A DNA stretch of 64,000 bases from Rhodobacterales bacterium HTCC2255 (GTDB lineage Bacteria; Pseudomonadota; Alphaproteobacteria; Rhodobacterales; Rhodobacteraceae), in contig DS022282.1 in NCBI GenBank assembly GCA_000153745.1, positions 901,395-965,394 on the forward strand, read 5' to 3'. Positions 35,109 through 45,912 of this stretch are shown piece by piece; positions within the stretch are counted from its first letter, which is position 1, and each line of letters starts with the position of its first letter. The translations under genes were made by a program, and so were the position numbers. The notes under the pieces are model-generated. The model was not told the DNA's origin and searched no databases. It worked only from the letters and a program-made list of their open reading frames with translations.

Positions 35109-38100
35109 ATGCCAAAAAGAATCGACATAAATACGGTTATGATCATTGGTGCCGGGCCCATTATTATTGGTCAAGCATGTGAATTTGACTATTCTGGTGC
35201 ACAAGCATGTAAAGCATTAAAAGAAGAAGGATACAGGGTAGTTCTTGTAAACTCTAACCCTGCAACAATCATGACAGATCCAGACATGGCAGATGCAACT
35301 TATATTGAACCAATTACAGCAAATATTGTTGCTAAAATTATTGAAAAAGAAAAATTATTACATCCTAATGATAAAATGGTTCTACTCCCAACAATGGGTG
35401 GGCAAACAGGTTTAAATACAGCACTTGCTCTCGATGAAGATGGTACACTTCAAAAATTTGGCATTGAATTAATAGGAGCTGATCGCAAAGCCATCGAAAT
35501 GGCTGAGGATAGAAAATTATTTCGCGAAGCGATGGATCGGCTTGGTATTGAAAATCCAAGAGCAACAATTGCTCATACTATTCAAGAAGCAATGGACTCA
35601 ATTGATGAAATAGGCCTGCCTGCAATAATAAGACCAGCATTCACTATGGGAGGAACTGGTGGAGGTATTGCTTATAATCGCGAAGAGTTTGTGCACTTTT
35701 GCACAACAGGACTTGATGCTTCTCCAGTCAGTCAAATTTTAATAGATGAAAGTTTACTAGGTTGGAAAGAATATGAAATGGAAGTTGTCCGCGACAAAGC
35801 AGACAATGCCATTATAGTTTGCTCAATTGAAAACGTTGACCCAATGGGCGTTCATACTGGGGACTCTATAACTGTTGCTCCAGCACTAACATTAACTGAT
35901 AAAGAATATCAGATGATGCGGACACATTCTATTAACGTTCTTCGTGAAATTGGTGTTGAAACTGGAGGATCAAACGTTCAGTGGTCGGTTAATCCAGAAG
36001 ATGGCAGAATGGTAGTAATTGAGATGAATCCTCGAGTCTCTCGTTCATCAGCACTTGCTTCAAAAGCAACCGGATTTCCAATTGCAAAAATAGCTGCAAA
36101 ACTAGCAATTGGATATACACTTGACGAACTTGATAACGACATTACTGGTGTTACACCCGCATCCTTTGAACCCAGTATTGATTATGTAGTCACCAAAATA
36201 CCCCGCTTTGCATTTGAAAAATTCCCTGGGGCCGAAGCAATACTTGGAACAGCTATGAAGTCAGTAGGTGAAGTGATGGCCATTGGCAGGACAATCCATG
36301 AGTCTTTACAGAAAGCATTAGCATCACTGGAAACAGGCCTAACTGGATTTGACGATATTAACATCAAAGGGGCACCTGAGAAACCAGCTGTCATTCAAGC
36401 AATTTCCAAACAAACACCTGATCGTATGATCCTTATTGCACAAGCAATGAGGCATGGATTATCAAATCAAGAAATTATATCTGCAACATCTTTTGACCCA
36501 TGGTTTTTAGATCGTATACGAGAAATCGTTAACGCTGAAAAAGGCATAATATCTAACGGCATACCAAAGACTACTGATGAAATGCGTATCATAAAAATGA
36601 TGGGATTCTCAGATGCTCGCTTAGCTCAACTTACAGGCCAAAATGAGCGAGAAATACGCATAGCTCGTAATGAGCTAGGTGTAGTGGCTGTATTCAAACG
36701 TATTGATACATGTGCAGCTGAATTTGAAGCACAAACACCTTACATGTATTCAACTTATGAATCAGATGCCATGGGTGATGTTGAGTGTGAGGCCTGGCCA
36801 TCAGATCGTAAGAAAGTTGTAATTTTAGGTGGAGGGCCAAATCGTATTGGCCAAGGGATTGAATTTGATTACTGTTGTTGTCACGCATGTTACGCACTTA
36901 CTGATGCTGGCTTCGAAACTATAATGATTAATTGTAACCCTGAAACTGTTTCCACAGATTATGATACTTCAGATCGTTTATACTTCGAACCTTTGACAAT
37001 GGAAAATGTAATGGAGATTTTGAGGGTTGAACAAGAGAATGGCACTTTACACGGTGTAATTGTTCAATTCGGCGGCCAAACACCATTAAAGTTAGCAAAC
37101 GATTTAGAAGCTGAAGGAATTCCAATATTAGGCACTTCACCAGATGCAATTGATCTAGCTGAAGACCGTGAAAGGTTTCAAGAACTACTTCAAAAACTCA
37201 ATCTAAAACAACCTTATAACGGTATAGCACATACTGATGAAGAAGCTTTTGTAATTGCTTCTGATGTTGGGTATCCACTTGTGATACGCCCATCTTACGT
37301 CTTAGGTGGCCGTGCAATGGAAATAATAAGATCTGATGATCAATTAAAGCGGTATATTAAGGAAGCTGTAGTGGTGTCTGGAGATAGCCCCGTTTTGCTA
37401 GATAGTTATCTTGTGGGAGCGATTGAAGTTGACGTTGACGCCCTTTCTGACGGTAAGAATGTTCATGTCGCTGGTATTATGCAACATATCGAAGAAGCAG
37501 GTGTTCATTCTGGTGATAGTGCATGCTCATTACCACCCTTCTCACTTCCTCAACACCAAATTGATGACATGATGGAACAAACCAGAGCTTTAGCTTTAGG
37601 GCTAAATGTAATTGGTTTGATGAATATTCAATTTGCGATTAAAGGCGAGGATATTTTTATATTAGAGGTAAATCCACGCGCATCGCGCACAGTTCCATTT
37701 GTTGCAAAAGCTATAAATTCTCCAATTGCTGCAATTGCAGCAAGAGTTATGGCAGGTGAGCCTTTATCTAATTTTGATTTAAAGTCTCCAACACCAAGTC
37801 ACTTTGCTGTTAAAGAAGCAGTAATGCCGTTTAACCGCTTTCCAGGTGTAGATGCTTTATTAGGACCAGAAATGCGTTCCACAGGTGAAGTCATGGGCTT
37901 AGACAAAACCTTTGAAAGAGCCTTTTGGAAGTCACAATTAGGGGCATCAACTCCACTTCCAACCTCAGGTACGGTATTTATCTCGGTTAAAGAAGATGAC
38001 AAGAATAATACAATTCTTGAAGCTGCAAATATTTTATTAAAGCAAGGATTTAATATTTTAGCTACGGGTGGCACCTCATCTTGGCTAAATGATAATGGAG

Positions 38101-38357
38101 TAGATAATACTCGGGTAAAGAAAGTTTATGAAGGTCAGCCAAATATAGTTGATGCGTTAAAAAATGCTGAAATAAATTTGATCTTTAATACCACACAAGG
38201 AAGTCAAAGCTTGAAAGATAGTCGAGCCATTCGTGCCGCTGCTTTATCTAATAAGATTTGTTACTACACTACTGCAGCAGCATCCAATGCAGCAGCAAAA
38301 GCGATCAAAGACACCCAAAATAGTGAAGTTGAAGTAAACGCACTTCAAAATTATTAA
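35109..38357 (+). CDS. carB: Carbamoyl-phosphate synthase large subunit
   Basis: 1082 residues in the usual order: first ATP-grasp half (about 1-550, with [20 protein letters not shown] and [11 protein letters not shown]), second half (about 551-930, with [20 protein letters not shown] and [16 protein letters not shown]), then the C-terminal methylglyoxal-synthase-like regulatory domain (about 930-1082, with [10 protein letters not shown]). It makes carbamoyl phosphate for pyrimidines and arginine with CarA, which is not in the window. AGGGCTAAGCC precedes the ATG. Full length and intact. Confidence 0.97.
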   Translation: MPKRIDINTVMIIGAGPIIIGQACEFDYSGAQACKALKEEGYRVVLVNSNPATIMTDPDMADATYIEPITANIVAKIIEKEKLLHPNDKMVLLPTMGGQTGLNTALALDEDGTLQKFGIELIGADRKAIEMAEDRKLFREAMDRLGIENPRATIAHTIQEAMDSIDEIGLPAIIRPAFTMGGTGGGIAYNREEFVHFCTTGLDASPVSQILIDESLLGWKEYEMEVVRDKADNAIIVCSIENVDPMGVHTGDSITVAPALTLTDKEYQMMRTHSINVLREIGVETGGSNVQWSVNPEDGRMVVIEMNPRVSRSSALASKATGFPIAKIAAKLAIGYTLDELDNDITGVTPASFEPSIDYVVTKIPRFAFEKFPGAEAILGTAMKSVGEVMAIGRTIHESLQKALASLETGLTGFDDINIKGAPEKPAVIQAISKQTPDRMILIAQAMRHGLSNQEIISATSFDPWFLDRIREIVNAEKGIISNGIPKTTDEMRIIKMMGFSDARLAQLTGQNEREIRIARNELGVVAVFKRIDTCAAEFEAQTPYMYSTYESDAMGDVECEAWPSDRKKVVILGGGPNRIGQGIEFDYCCCHACYALTDAGFETIMINCNPETVSTDYDTSDRLYFEPLTMENVMEILRVEQENGTLHGVIVQFGGQTPLKLANDLEAEGIPILGTSPDAIDLAEDRERFQELLQKLNLKQPYNGIAHTDEEAFVIASDVGYPLVIRPSYVLGGRAMEIIRSDDQLKRYIKEAVVVSGDSPVLLDSYLVGAIEVDVDALSDGKNVHVAGIMQHIEEAGVHSGDSACSLPPFSLPQHQIDDMMEQTRALALGLNVIGLMNIQFAIKGEDIFILEVNPRASRTVPFVAKAINSPIAAIAARVMAGEPLSNFDLKSPTPSHFAVKEAVMPFNRFPGVDALLGPEMRSTGEVMGLDKTFERAFWKSQLGASTPLPTSGTVFISVKEDDKNNTILEAANILLKQGFNILATGGTSSWLNDNGVDNTRVKKVYEGQPNIVDALKNAEINLIFNTTQGSQSLKDSRAIRAAALSNKICYYTTAAASNAAAKAIKDTQNSEVEVNALQNY

Positions 38358-38513
38358 TTATAAAAAAGGGCCATTAGAAAAATTTTTAATCCAACATAAA
38401 GTATTAATTAATTGTTCAATTATTGTGCATTTTTTTGTAAACTTTAAAATATAAACAGTTTTAATCTATTAAATATAAACCCCTTTTCAAACAACGAAAT
38501 AAGTGGATATGAA

Positions 38514-41500
38514 ATGAAAAGCTTCAAAAAAATTCTCATAGCTAACCGAGGTGAAATTGCAATTCGTATAATGCGTGCCGCAAATGAAATGGGCAAACGA
38601 ACTGTTGCAATCTATGCCGAAGAAGACAAATTAGGATTACATAGGTTCAAAGCTGACGAAGCATATCGAATTGGCAAGGGTATGGGTCCAGTTGCAGCTT
38701 ATCTATCAATTCCAGAGATTATTCGTGTTGCTAAAATGTGTGGTGCAGATGCAATTCATCCAGGTTATGGCCTTCTATCTGAAAATCCAGATTTTGTTGA
38801 TGCGTGTGAAGAAGCTGGTATTAAATTTATTGGCCCAAAAGCTGAAACAATGCGAAAGTTGGGTGATAAAGCTTCAGCTAGGCGTGTTGCAATGGAAGCA
38901 GGTGTACCAGTAGTACCAGCAACAGAAGTTTTGCCTGATGACATGAATAAAGTCCGCCAAATGGCAGAAGCAGTCGGCTATCCATTTATGCTTAAAGCTT
39001 CATGGGGTGGAGGTGGGCGTGGAATGCGCCCGATAATGAATGCTAGCGAATTGGAAGAAAAAGTTCTTGAAGGTAGAAGAGAAGCTGAAGCCGCATTTGG
39101 AAATGGTGAAGGATATCTGGAAAGGCTTGTTCAGAGGGCTCGTCACGTTGAGGTCCAAATCTTAGGTGATAGTTTTGGTGAGATTTATCATTTATATGAG
39201 CGCGACTGTTCAGTACAAAGACGCAACCAAAAAGTTGTAGAACGTGCTCCTGCACCATACCTTACTGAAGAACAAAGATCAGAAATCTGTAGTTTAGGAC
39301 GTAAAATTTGTGCTCATGTTGGTTATGAATGTGCCGGCACTGTTGAGTTTCTTATGGATATGGACACAGAAGAGTTTTTCTTTATTGAAGTAAATCCTCG
39401 TGTACAAGTAGAGCATACTGTTACTGAAGAAGTAACAGGAATCGATATTGTTCGCGCACAAATAAAAATTGCTGAGGGAAAAACTTTAGCCCGCTCTACA
39501 GGTGCAAATTCACAAGCTGATATAAAATTAAATGGTCACGCTTTACAAACTCGTATCACAACCGAAGATCCACAAAATAATTTCATTCCAGATTATGGTC
39601 GAATTTCTGCATATAGATCTGCTACTGGGCTTGGCATTAGATTAGATGGTGGAACCGCTTATTCAGGGGCAGTAATTACAAGATATTATGATAGCTTATT
39701 AGTAAAGATTACGGCCAAAGCATCAAGCCCAGAAAATGCCATTGCAAGAATGGATAGAGCATTACGCGAATTTAGGATCCGCGGAGTTTCTACTAATATT
39801 GCTTTTGTTATAAATTTACTAAAACATCCTACATTCTTAGATAATTCTTATACAACGAAATTTATCGACAACACAGACGAACTTTTTGATTTTAAACCTC
39901 GTCGAGATCGTGCAACAAAAATCTTAAATTATATTGCTGATATTACTGTGAATGGTCACCCTGATGTTCAAGGCAGACCAGTACCTGATATTAATACAAG
40001 TGCAATTAAAGTACCTAATAATTTAAATACTCAACCGGCATATGGGACGCGCAATTTACTTGAAGAAAAAGGTCCACAAGCAGTTGCTAACTGGATGGCT
40101 GATCAGAAGCAACTACTTATAACTGATACTACAATGCGTGATGGCCACCAGTCTTTACTTGCTACTCGTATGCGCAGTTATGACATGATTAAAATTGCAG
40201 ATACTTATGCTCATAATATTCCTCAATTATTATCAATGGAATGTTGGGGTGGAGCAACCTTTGATGTCGCCTATCGTTTTTTACAAGAATGCCCATGGCA
40301 ACGCCTAAGAGATCTTCGTAAAAAAATGCCAAATCTAATGACACAAATGTTGCTTAGAGCCAGTAATGGCGTTGGATACACAAATTATCCAGATAACGTT
40401 GTACAAGAATTTGTTAGACAAGCTGCTGAAACTGGGATTGATATGTTCAGGGTTTTTGACAGCTTGAATTGGGTTGAGAATATGCGTGTGGCCATGGATG
40501 CAGTCATTGAAAATGGTAAAATATGTGAAGGTTCTATTTGTTATACCGGCGATATATTAAACCCCGATCGTGCTAAATATAATTTAAACTATTACGTAAA
40601 AATGGGAAAAGAACTTAAATCATCTGGTGCACATATACTTGGGTTAAAAGATATGGCTGGATTATTAAAACCAGCAGCCGCCAAAATATTAATTAAAGCT
40701 TTAAAGGAAGAGGTAGGTTTACCAATACACTTCCATACACATGATACATCAGGAATATCTGGTGCAACTATCTTAGCTGCTGCTGACGCGGGTGTTGACG
40801 CAGTAGATGTAGCTATGGATGCATTCTCTGGCGGCACCTCCCAACCGTGCCTCGGATCAGTTGTTGAAAGCTTACGCCATACTGACAGAGATACTGGAAT
40901 TGATATGGAAGCAGTTCGAGGTATTAACGAATATTGGGAAGGTGTGCGTGAACAATATGTTGCTTTTGAAAGTGGCATATCAGCTCCCGCTTCTGAAGTG
41001 TATTTACATGAAATGCCTGGGGGACAGTTTACCAATTTGAAGGCACAAGCAAGGTCACTTGGCATTGAAGATAGATGGCCAGAAGTTGCTCATACCTATG
41101 CGGATGTAAACCAAATGTTTGGAGATATCGTAAAAGTTACGCCTTCATCAAAAGTTGTAGGTGATATGGCTCTGATGATGGTTACTCAAGATTTATCAAG
41201 GAATGAAGTAGAAAACCCAGAAACTGAAGTCGCATTCCCTGAAAGTGTTGTAGACATGATGCGGGGTAATTTGGGGCAACCTGAAGGAGGGTTTCCAAAT
41301 GCTATTTTATCAAAAGTGCTTAAAGGTGAAACACCTGTGACTTCAAGACCTGGTGAACACTTAAAACCCTTAGATCTGATTGTTGAAAAAACTCAATTGG
41401 AAAAACTATTAAATGGAGCGCATGTCGATAGTGAGGATTTAAATGGGTATTTAATGTACCCTAAAGTGTTTTTAGATTATAAAGGGCGTCACAAAGAATA

Positions 41501-41960
41501 TGGGCCTGTTAGAACTTTACCAACGAATACTTTTTTCTATGGCATGAAATCTCGTGACGAAATTAGTGTGGAAATTGATCCTGGAAAAACATTAGAAATC
41601 CAGCTTATAGCAGTTGGAGATGCTGATGAAGAAGGTGTAGTTCGAGTATTTTTTGAATTGAATGGACAACCTAGAACGGCAAGAGTTGTTGATAGATCAA
41701 AAGCTGCAACCACTATAAAGCGGCCAGTGGCTGAGCCAGGAAATATCGCACATATTGGTGCGCCAATGCCTGGGGTCATTAGTTCAGTAGTCGCTTCAGT
41801 TGGTCAAAAAGTAAACGCAGGAGATTTACTATGCACTATAGAAGCCATGAAGATGGAAACGGGAATAAGTGCTGAAATTGATGGTATTGTTAAAACCATA
41901 CATTCTCCTGCAGGATCTCAAGTGGATGCAAAAGACTTGCTAATAGAATTTGAAAGTTAA
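38514..41960 (+). CDS. pyc: Pyruvate carboxylase
   Basis: 1148 residues. The biotin carboxylase part (about 1-450) has KILIANRGEIAIRIMRAANE, GGGGRGMR and EVNPRVQVEHTVTEE. The carboxyltransferase part (about 530-810) has DTTMRDGHQSLLATRMRSYD, ECWGGATFDVAYRFL and FHTHDTSG. The biotinyl domain at the end carries EAMKMETG with the biotin lysine at about residue 1113. It makes oxaloacetate from pyruvate with bicarbonate and ATP. The genome thus has two anaplerotic enzymes, this and ppc, with ppc probably dedicated to the serine cycle. The 156-base leader is AT-rich; no certain promoter was identified. Confidence 0.97.
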   Translation: MKSFKKILIANRGEIAIRIMRAANEMGKRTVAIYAEEDKLGLHRFKADEAYRIGKGMGPVAAYLSIPEIIRVAKMCGADAIHPGYGLLSENPDFVDACEEAGIKFIGPKAETMRKLGDKASARRVAMEAGVPVVPATEVLPDDMNKVRQMAEAVGYPFMLKASWGGGGRGMRPIMNASELEEKVLEGRREAEAAFGNGEGYLERLVQRARHVEVQILGDSFGEIYHLYERDCSVQRRNQKVVERAPAPYLTEEQRSEICSLGRKICAHVGYECAGTVEFLMDMDTEEFFFIEVNPRVQVEHTVTEEVTGIDIVRAQIKIAEGKTLARSTGANSQADIKLNGHALQTRITTEDPQNNFIPDYGRISAYRSATGLGIRLDGGTAYSGAVITRYYDSLLVKITAKASSPENAIARMDRALREFRIRGVSTNIAFVINLLKHPTFLDNSYTTKFIDNTDELFDFKPRRDRATKILNYIADITVNGHPDVQGRPVPDINTSAIKVPNNLNTQPAYGTRNLLEEKGPQAVANWMADQKQLLITDTTMRDGHQSLLATRMRSYDMIKIADTYAHNIPQLLSMECWGGATFDVAYRFLQECPWQRLRDLRKKMPNLMTQMLLRASNGVGYTNYPDNVVQEFVRQAAETGIDMFRVFDSLNWVENMRVAMDAVIENGKICEGSICYTGDILNPDRAKYNLNYYVKMGKELKSSGAHILGLKDMAGLLKPAAAKILIKALKEEVGLPIHFHTHDTSGISGATILAAADAGVDAVDVAMDAFSGGTSQPCLGSVVESLRHTDRDTGIDMEAVRGINEYWEGVREQYVAFESGISAPASEVYLHEMPGGQFTNLKAQARSLGIEDRWPEVAHTYADVNQMFGDIVKVTPSSKVVGDMALMMVTQDLSRNEVENPETEVAFPESVVDMMRGNLGQPEGGFPNAILSKVLKGETPVTSRPGEHLKPLDLIVEKTQLEKLLNGAHVDSEDLNGYLMYPKVFLDYKGRHKEYGPVRTLPTNTFFYGMKSRDEISVEIDPGKTLEIQLIAVGDADEEGVVRVFFELNGQPRTARVVDRSKAATTIKRPVAEPGNIAHIGAPMPGVISSVVASVGQKVNAGDLLCTIEAMKMETGISAEIDGIVKTIHSPAGSQVDAKDLLIEFES

Positions 41961-41967
41961 ATTTTTG

Positions 41968-41999
41968 GTGTGGGGGAAGTTCCCACACTTTTTATTTTT
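41968..41999 (+). terminator. Rho-independent terminator of pyc
   Basis: GTGTGGG and CCCACAC form a 7-bp GC-rich stem with a 7-base loop, directly followed by TTTTTATTTTT. It sits between the pyc stop and the stop of the convergent LysE-type gene, whose last codon overlaps the T-run. Confidence 0.85.
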
Positions 42000-42618
42000 G
42001 TGCAAAAATTAACTTAGCAGCCAATGAAATAAATATAACCCCAGAAAAACGGTTCATCCATAGCATTGCACTCTGAGAATTATTTAACCACTTTCCTAAA
42101 GAGCCCGCTGTTATAGCAATCAGTGAAAATATTAGAATAGTTGCTAAAATCATCAATGCACCAAACTGGAAAAATTGAGGCACTATTGCACCCAATTTTG
42201 AATCTACAAATTGAGGCAAAAACGCCAAGAAAAAAATGGTCACTTTTGGATTAGTAATATTCATTATTAAACCACGCTTATATAGTACCAATAAATTTTC
42301 TTTTGGCGTCTTTGTATTTCCTAATTTTTTATTAGCTGCACGAAATGATTTATACGCAAGGTATGCTAGATAAAATGCACCAATATATTTTAATACATTA
42401 AAAGCAAATTGAGAAGTTTCAAAAATTGCAGCTACACCAAAAGCAACTGCAGCAGTATGGAATATTAATCCTGTCGCTAAGCCTAAAGTAACAAATATTC
42501 CAGACAAGCGGCCAAATAGTGCAGACTGTGTCATTACAAATATATTATCAGGCCCAGGCACTAAAGCTAATGCCAACGCAAATCCAAAAAATGTAAATGC
42601 AATATCTAACGATATCAT
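41992..42618 (-). CDS. LysE/RhtB-family amino-acid exporter
   Basis: 208 residues with six membrane helices. The N-terminal signature ALVPGPDNIFVMTQSALFGR and the conserved RGLIMNITNPKVTIFFLAFLPQFV (split as RGLxxNxxNPKxxxFFLAFxPQFV) identify the family. It exports amino acids or similar metabolites; the substrate is not predictable. The start overlaps the permease gene stop by four bases (ATGA), an odd pairing for an exporter and an iron-type permease. Confidence 0.92.
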   Translation of the reverse strand: MISLDIAFTFFGFALALALVPGPDNIFVMTQSALFGRLSGIFVTLGLATGLIFHTAAVAFGVAAIFETSQFAFNVLKYIGAFYLAYLAYKSFRAANKKLGNTKTPKENLLVLYKRGLIMNITNPKVTIFFLAFLPQFVDSKLGAIVPQFFQFGALMILATILIFSLIAITAGSLGKWLNNSQSAMLWMNRFSGVIFISLAAKLIFAQK

Positions 42619-44273
42619 CTTGATGCCCGAGCAATTATGGCAACAGCAATCATACCAACTAAAATAACAACAATCGATGCTCCTGATGCACCCTCAATAT
42701 TTTCTAGAGATGCAGCATTATAAATTTGTGTGGATAAGGTCTCGAATCCAAAAGGGCGCAACAATAATGTCGCAGGTAATTCTTTAATGCTATCAACAAA
42801 CACCAGCAGGAGTGCAATTAACATAGATGACCAGATCATTGGAATGTGAACTCTTGATAATGCTTGAGAAGGATTCAAACCTAAAGATCTAGCTGCATGC
42901 CCAATGTTAGGTGAAAATCGACCCATTGCACTATCAATTGACCCAAACGCCAAAGCAAAAAACCTTACACTATATGCAAATATAACTGCAGTAGCAGATC
43001 CTGTGAGGAGTAGACCTATATCTAATCCTAAAGAATTTTCAATTACATCGGCTAGAAATCTGTCAAAGTAAGCCATGGGCAATAAAATACCTAAAGCTAG
43101 AACTGCGCCTGGAGCAGCGTATCCTATTGTTGCAATTGGAGCCATAATTCTTGGCAAAATAGAGTTTGATGATCGGACACCAAACACTAAAATTAATGCT
43201 GCTGCTACAGTAAATATTGCAGCAAAAAGACCAACCCAAATAGAAGTCCATGTTGCACGCAAAAATGTTGCGTTTGTCCATAAGTCTTCCACATGAAGCG
43301 CGTGGTTTAGCATAATCAAAAATGGCATTATAAACCCAAACAAAACTGGCAGGGAGCATAGTTTAGCAACTAATATACCTTTCCAAAATGGGAGAACATC
43401 CCTTGTAGGTGCCATCGATTGATTATCCCTTTGGTGTACTCGCATCTTACGCCGACTAAAACGTTCAAGTACAACTAAAATAATTACTAGAATAAATATA
43501 ACCATTGCAATTTGGGCTGCGCCACCAACATTTGAAGCCTCAAGCCAAACTGTAAATATTCCTGTTGTAAGTGTTTGAACAGCAAAAAATTCCACAGCAC
43601 CAAAATCATTTAATGCTTCCATCATAACCAAAGCGGTGCCGATAGCTATAGCGGGCCGAGCAAGAGGCAATGATACCAACCAAAATGCCCTCCACGGGCC
43701 AGCACCAAGCGCTCTTGAAACTTCAAAAGTTCGGCTAGATTGATCGCGGAATGCTGCTCGTGCTAACAAATATACATATGGATATAATGACATAGAAATT
43801 ACAAAGATTGCTGCCCCAATTGAACGAACTTGAGGAAAGTAATAGTCTTTAGAGTTTTCCCACCCAAAAAAATCACGAAGAGCCGTTTGAGCCGGTCCTG
43901 CATATTCCCAAAAATCAACAAAACTATATGCACCAATATACGCAGGAATAGCGAGTGGGAACAACAAAACCCACTCCAATATTCGGCGTAATGGAAAATC
44001 TTTTGTTACAATCAACCAAGCACACCCTGTTCCAACTACGCATGAAATTATTGCAACAGTACTCATTATGATCAACGAATTTGATAAATATCTAGGTAAA
44101 CTAGTTGCAAATAAATGTGGCCAAATATTTTCAACAGGAAAAAAAGCCATCCAAACAACTGTTATTATTGGCAATAGAACAAGTGCAGATATTAAAATCG
44201 CAAATATGCCCCATCTGTCCCAAGTTAACATATGTTTAAGGTCTATTTTTTTTCGATCTAAATTTCTTTCCAT
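42615..44273 (-). CDS. Two-domain ABC permease, Fe(3+)/thiamine type (FbpB/ThiP-like), orphan
   Basis: 552 residues, two homologous permease halves (about 1-270 and 290-552), each with about six helices. The EAA-type loops are EVSRALGAGPWRAFWLVSLP (about residue 190) and HAARSLGLNPSQALSRVHIP (about 460). This duplicated form is typical of ferric-iron and thiamine importers. No binding protein or ATPase gene lies nearby, so the partners must be elsewhere. The 108 bases upstream to gapR hold nothing I recognise. Confidence 0.88.
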   Translation of the reverse strand: MERNLDRKKIDLKHMLTWDRWGIFAILISALVLLPIITVVWMAFFPVENIWPHLFATSLPRYLSNSLIIMSTVAIISCVVGTGCAWLIVTKDFPLRRILEWVLLFPLAIPAYIGAYSFVDFWEYAGPAQTALRDFFGWENSKDYYFPQVRSIGAAIFVISMSLYPYVYLLARAAFRDQSSRTFEVSRALGAGPWRAFWLVSLPLARPAIAIGTALVMMEALNDFGAVEFFAVQTLTTGIFTVWLEASNVGGAAQIAMVIFILVIILVVLERFSRRKMRVHQRDNQSMAPTRDVLPFWKGILVAKLCSLPVLFGFIMPFLIMLNHALHVEDLWTNATFLRATWTSIWVGLFAAIFTVAAALILVFGVRSSNSILPRIMAPIATIGYAAPGAVLALGILLPMAYFDRFLADVIENSLGLDIGLLLTGSATAVIFAYSVRFFALAFGSIDSAMGRFSPNIGHAARSLGLNPSQALSRVHIPMIWSSMLIALLLVFVDSIKELPATLLLRPFGFETLSTQIYNAASLENIEGASGASIVVILVGMIAVAIIARASR

Positions 44274-44381
44274 GTTTTATCGCATAACTTATGGACAATT
44301 GCATGTCTAGCAATTGAGATATTTTAAAATTTAAACAATGTATTAAAAGCTTGAACATTTTTTTGTAAAATTTAATTCTAC

Positions 44382-44639
44382 TTACATTCCTAGTGCTTCT
44401 TTATATAGCTCAAGCACTGCTTCTTCCTCTGAAATTTCTTGTGGCTCACGTTTTCGCAGTCCTACAATCTTTCTAAGAACTTTTGTGTCATACCCACGGC
44501 CTTTAGCTTCAGACATAACTTCTTTTTGTTGATCAGAAATATCTTTTTTTTCTGCATCTAGACGTTCAAAACGTTCAATAAAAGCGCGTAATTCATCTGA
44601 TGCAACACGATACGATGATTGGCTTGTTTCTTCATTCAT
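44382..44639 (-). CDS. gapR: GapR-like nucleoid-associated protein (DUF2312)
   Basis: 85 residues. ELRAFIERFERLDAEKKDIS, then AKGRGYDTKVLRKIVGLRKR, and a final LELYKEALGM match GapR of alphaproteobacteria, which forms a coiled-coil clamp on overtwisted AT-rich DNA ahead of replication and transcription forks. The length is standard. AGGT lies before the ATG, ten bases away. The 115 bases upstream include a hairpin and a short peptide-like frame, described separately. Divergent from the small membrane protein at 44755. Confidence 0.93.
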   Translation of the reverse strand: MNEETSQSSYRVASDELRAFIERFERLDAEKKDISDQQKEVMSEAKGRGYDTKVLRKIVGLRKREPQEISEEEAVLELYKEALGM

Positions 44640-44676
44640 TGGAATACCTATTTTTTATTAAATATCTGAGTACTTT

Positions 44677-44699
44677 GCCCTTGCCGCATCTGCAAGGGC
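44677..44699. repeat. Strong hairpin in the gapR upstream region
   Basis: GCCCTTGC and GCAAGGGC form a perfect 8-bp stem with a 7-base loop between the divergent gapR and 44755 genes. No T-run follows on the minus strand; a TTTTTT run lies 20 bases downstream on the plus strand. On the minus strand the same bases read NPALADAARAKYSDI then stop, 18 bases before gapR. Confidence 0.6.
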
Positions 44700-44754
44700 T
44701 GGGTTATTAAAAATGATGTTTTTTATGAATTAATTAATATTAGGAAATCAAATC

Positions 44755-44958
44755 ATGATAATATCTGGTGCAATAATTACAATAATTGGCTTAACAGGTT
44801 TGATCTATTGCATCTTTAAAGCATTAATAGCTAAAAATGCGGGTTTGAAAGGTGAAGAGCTTTCCAACGAATTAAAAAAACTTCTACCAATTAATTTAAT
44901 ATCCCTCTTTTTTTCCGCTATCGGGCTTGGCTTGGTAATTGTGGGTATATTACTCTGA
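44755..44958 (+). CDS. Small conserved membrane protein
   Basis: 67 residues with two membrane helices (about 3-24 and 47-67) joined by a short basic and acidic loop (KNAGLKGEELSNELKKLL). I know similar short two-helix proteins in Rhodobacteraceae without a function. AGGAAATCAAATC precedes the ATG. It converges on the hydrolase gene with 18 bases between stops. Confidence 0.75.
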   Translation: MIISGAIITIIGLTGLIYCIFKALIAKNAGLKGEELSNELKKLLPINLISLFFSAIGLGLVIVGILL

Positions 44959-44976
44959 TAGGTATTTAATGAATGC

Positions 44977-45726
44977 TTATATTTTCTGACTAATTATTGA
45001 ACTTATAGAATTACAAATTAGTTCCAAACACTTCTCACTAGAGAACCTGTGATCAGCATTTTTAACGACTGTTAACTCCACATCAGATCCATTGATATGA
45101 TCTATAAGGTCTAATGAAACATCTATTTTTACATCTTGGTCAGCAGAACCATGAAAAAGACGCACAGGGAATGGTATTTCTAGTAAATCACGCATCACAA
45201 GATTGTTTCGGCCATCGTCAATCAGTTTTTTTGTTATGGGATAAGGTTCTCCATAGTCATTTTGAATATATACGACATTGGATCTCGTTAATGTTGCTCG
45301 CATCATATCATCCATTTTATTCCAAATGATATCTTCGGTAAAATCTGGGGCTGCAGCAATGCCAATAATTCCCAAAATATGATTTGGAATACGTTTAGCC
45401 ATCAAGAATGCTATCCACCCACCCATTGATGATCCAACTAAAATTTGTGGCTCAGATGTTAAATGGGATATTATTTCAAATGCATCTTCTGCCCAATCTC
45501 CGATTGATCCATCAATAAACTTTTCTGAACTTTGACCATGTCCTGAATAATCAAATCTAATAAAAGGTCGTCCATTTTCTTTCGCCCAATTCTCCAGATA
45601 AATGGCTTTGCTTCCTTCCATATCAGATGAAAATCCACCCAAAAAAACAATACCTGCTCCTTTACCTTTTGTTTGGTGATATGCAATTTTACGTCCTTGT
45701 CCTGTTATTAGAATCTCAGGTTTCAT
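44977..45726 (-). CDS. Alpha/beta hydrolase
   Basis: 249 residues from the ATG at 45726, which has AAGGCG eight bases upstream; an ATG at 45783 would add 19 residues without such a site. The nucleophile elbow is GSSMGG (about residue 97), preceded by the FDYSGHGQS oxyanion-side motif. A late Asp (GSADQDVKI) and His (NADHRFS) complete the catalytic triad. It resembles the ABHD10-type thioesterase/esterase group. The substrate is unknown. Confidence 0.9.
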   Translation of the reverse strand: MKPEILITGQGRKIAYHQTKGKGAGIVFLGGFSSDMEGSKAIYLENWAKENGRPFIRFDYSGHGQSSEKFIDGSIGDWAEDAFEIISHLTSEPQILVGSSMGGWIAFLMAKRIPNHILGIIGIAAAPDFTEDIIWNKMDDMMRATLTRSNVVYIQNDYGEPYPITKKLIDDGRNNLVMRDLLEIPFPVRLFHGSADQDVKIDVSLDLIDHINGSDVELTVVKNADHRFSSEKCLELICNSISSIISQKI

Positions 45727-45912
45727 AGTGCTCGCCTTATTTATTTTATCCTCAGGTTTATCGCAAAAAAATATTTTAGTCATTAGTCAGAAAAATAAAA
45801 TTGCATGGACTTAAGCTTGTGTAACTTGACAATATATTCATTTCTGGCAAAAGCTTTTTTACATAACTTCAACCGAGCGTTCAGTAGGCGCTAAAACGAA
45901 AGAATTGACCTA

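Noticed and set aside
38358..38513. Repeated ATTAATTAAT-like palindromes upstream of pyc, carB and pxpB
   Set aside because: Simple AT palindromes are expected at this base composition and have no fixed position.
44677..44699. Terminator call for the gapR-upstream hairpin
   Set aside because: There is no T-run directly behind it on either strand and it lies between divergent starts.
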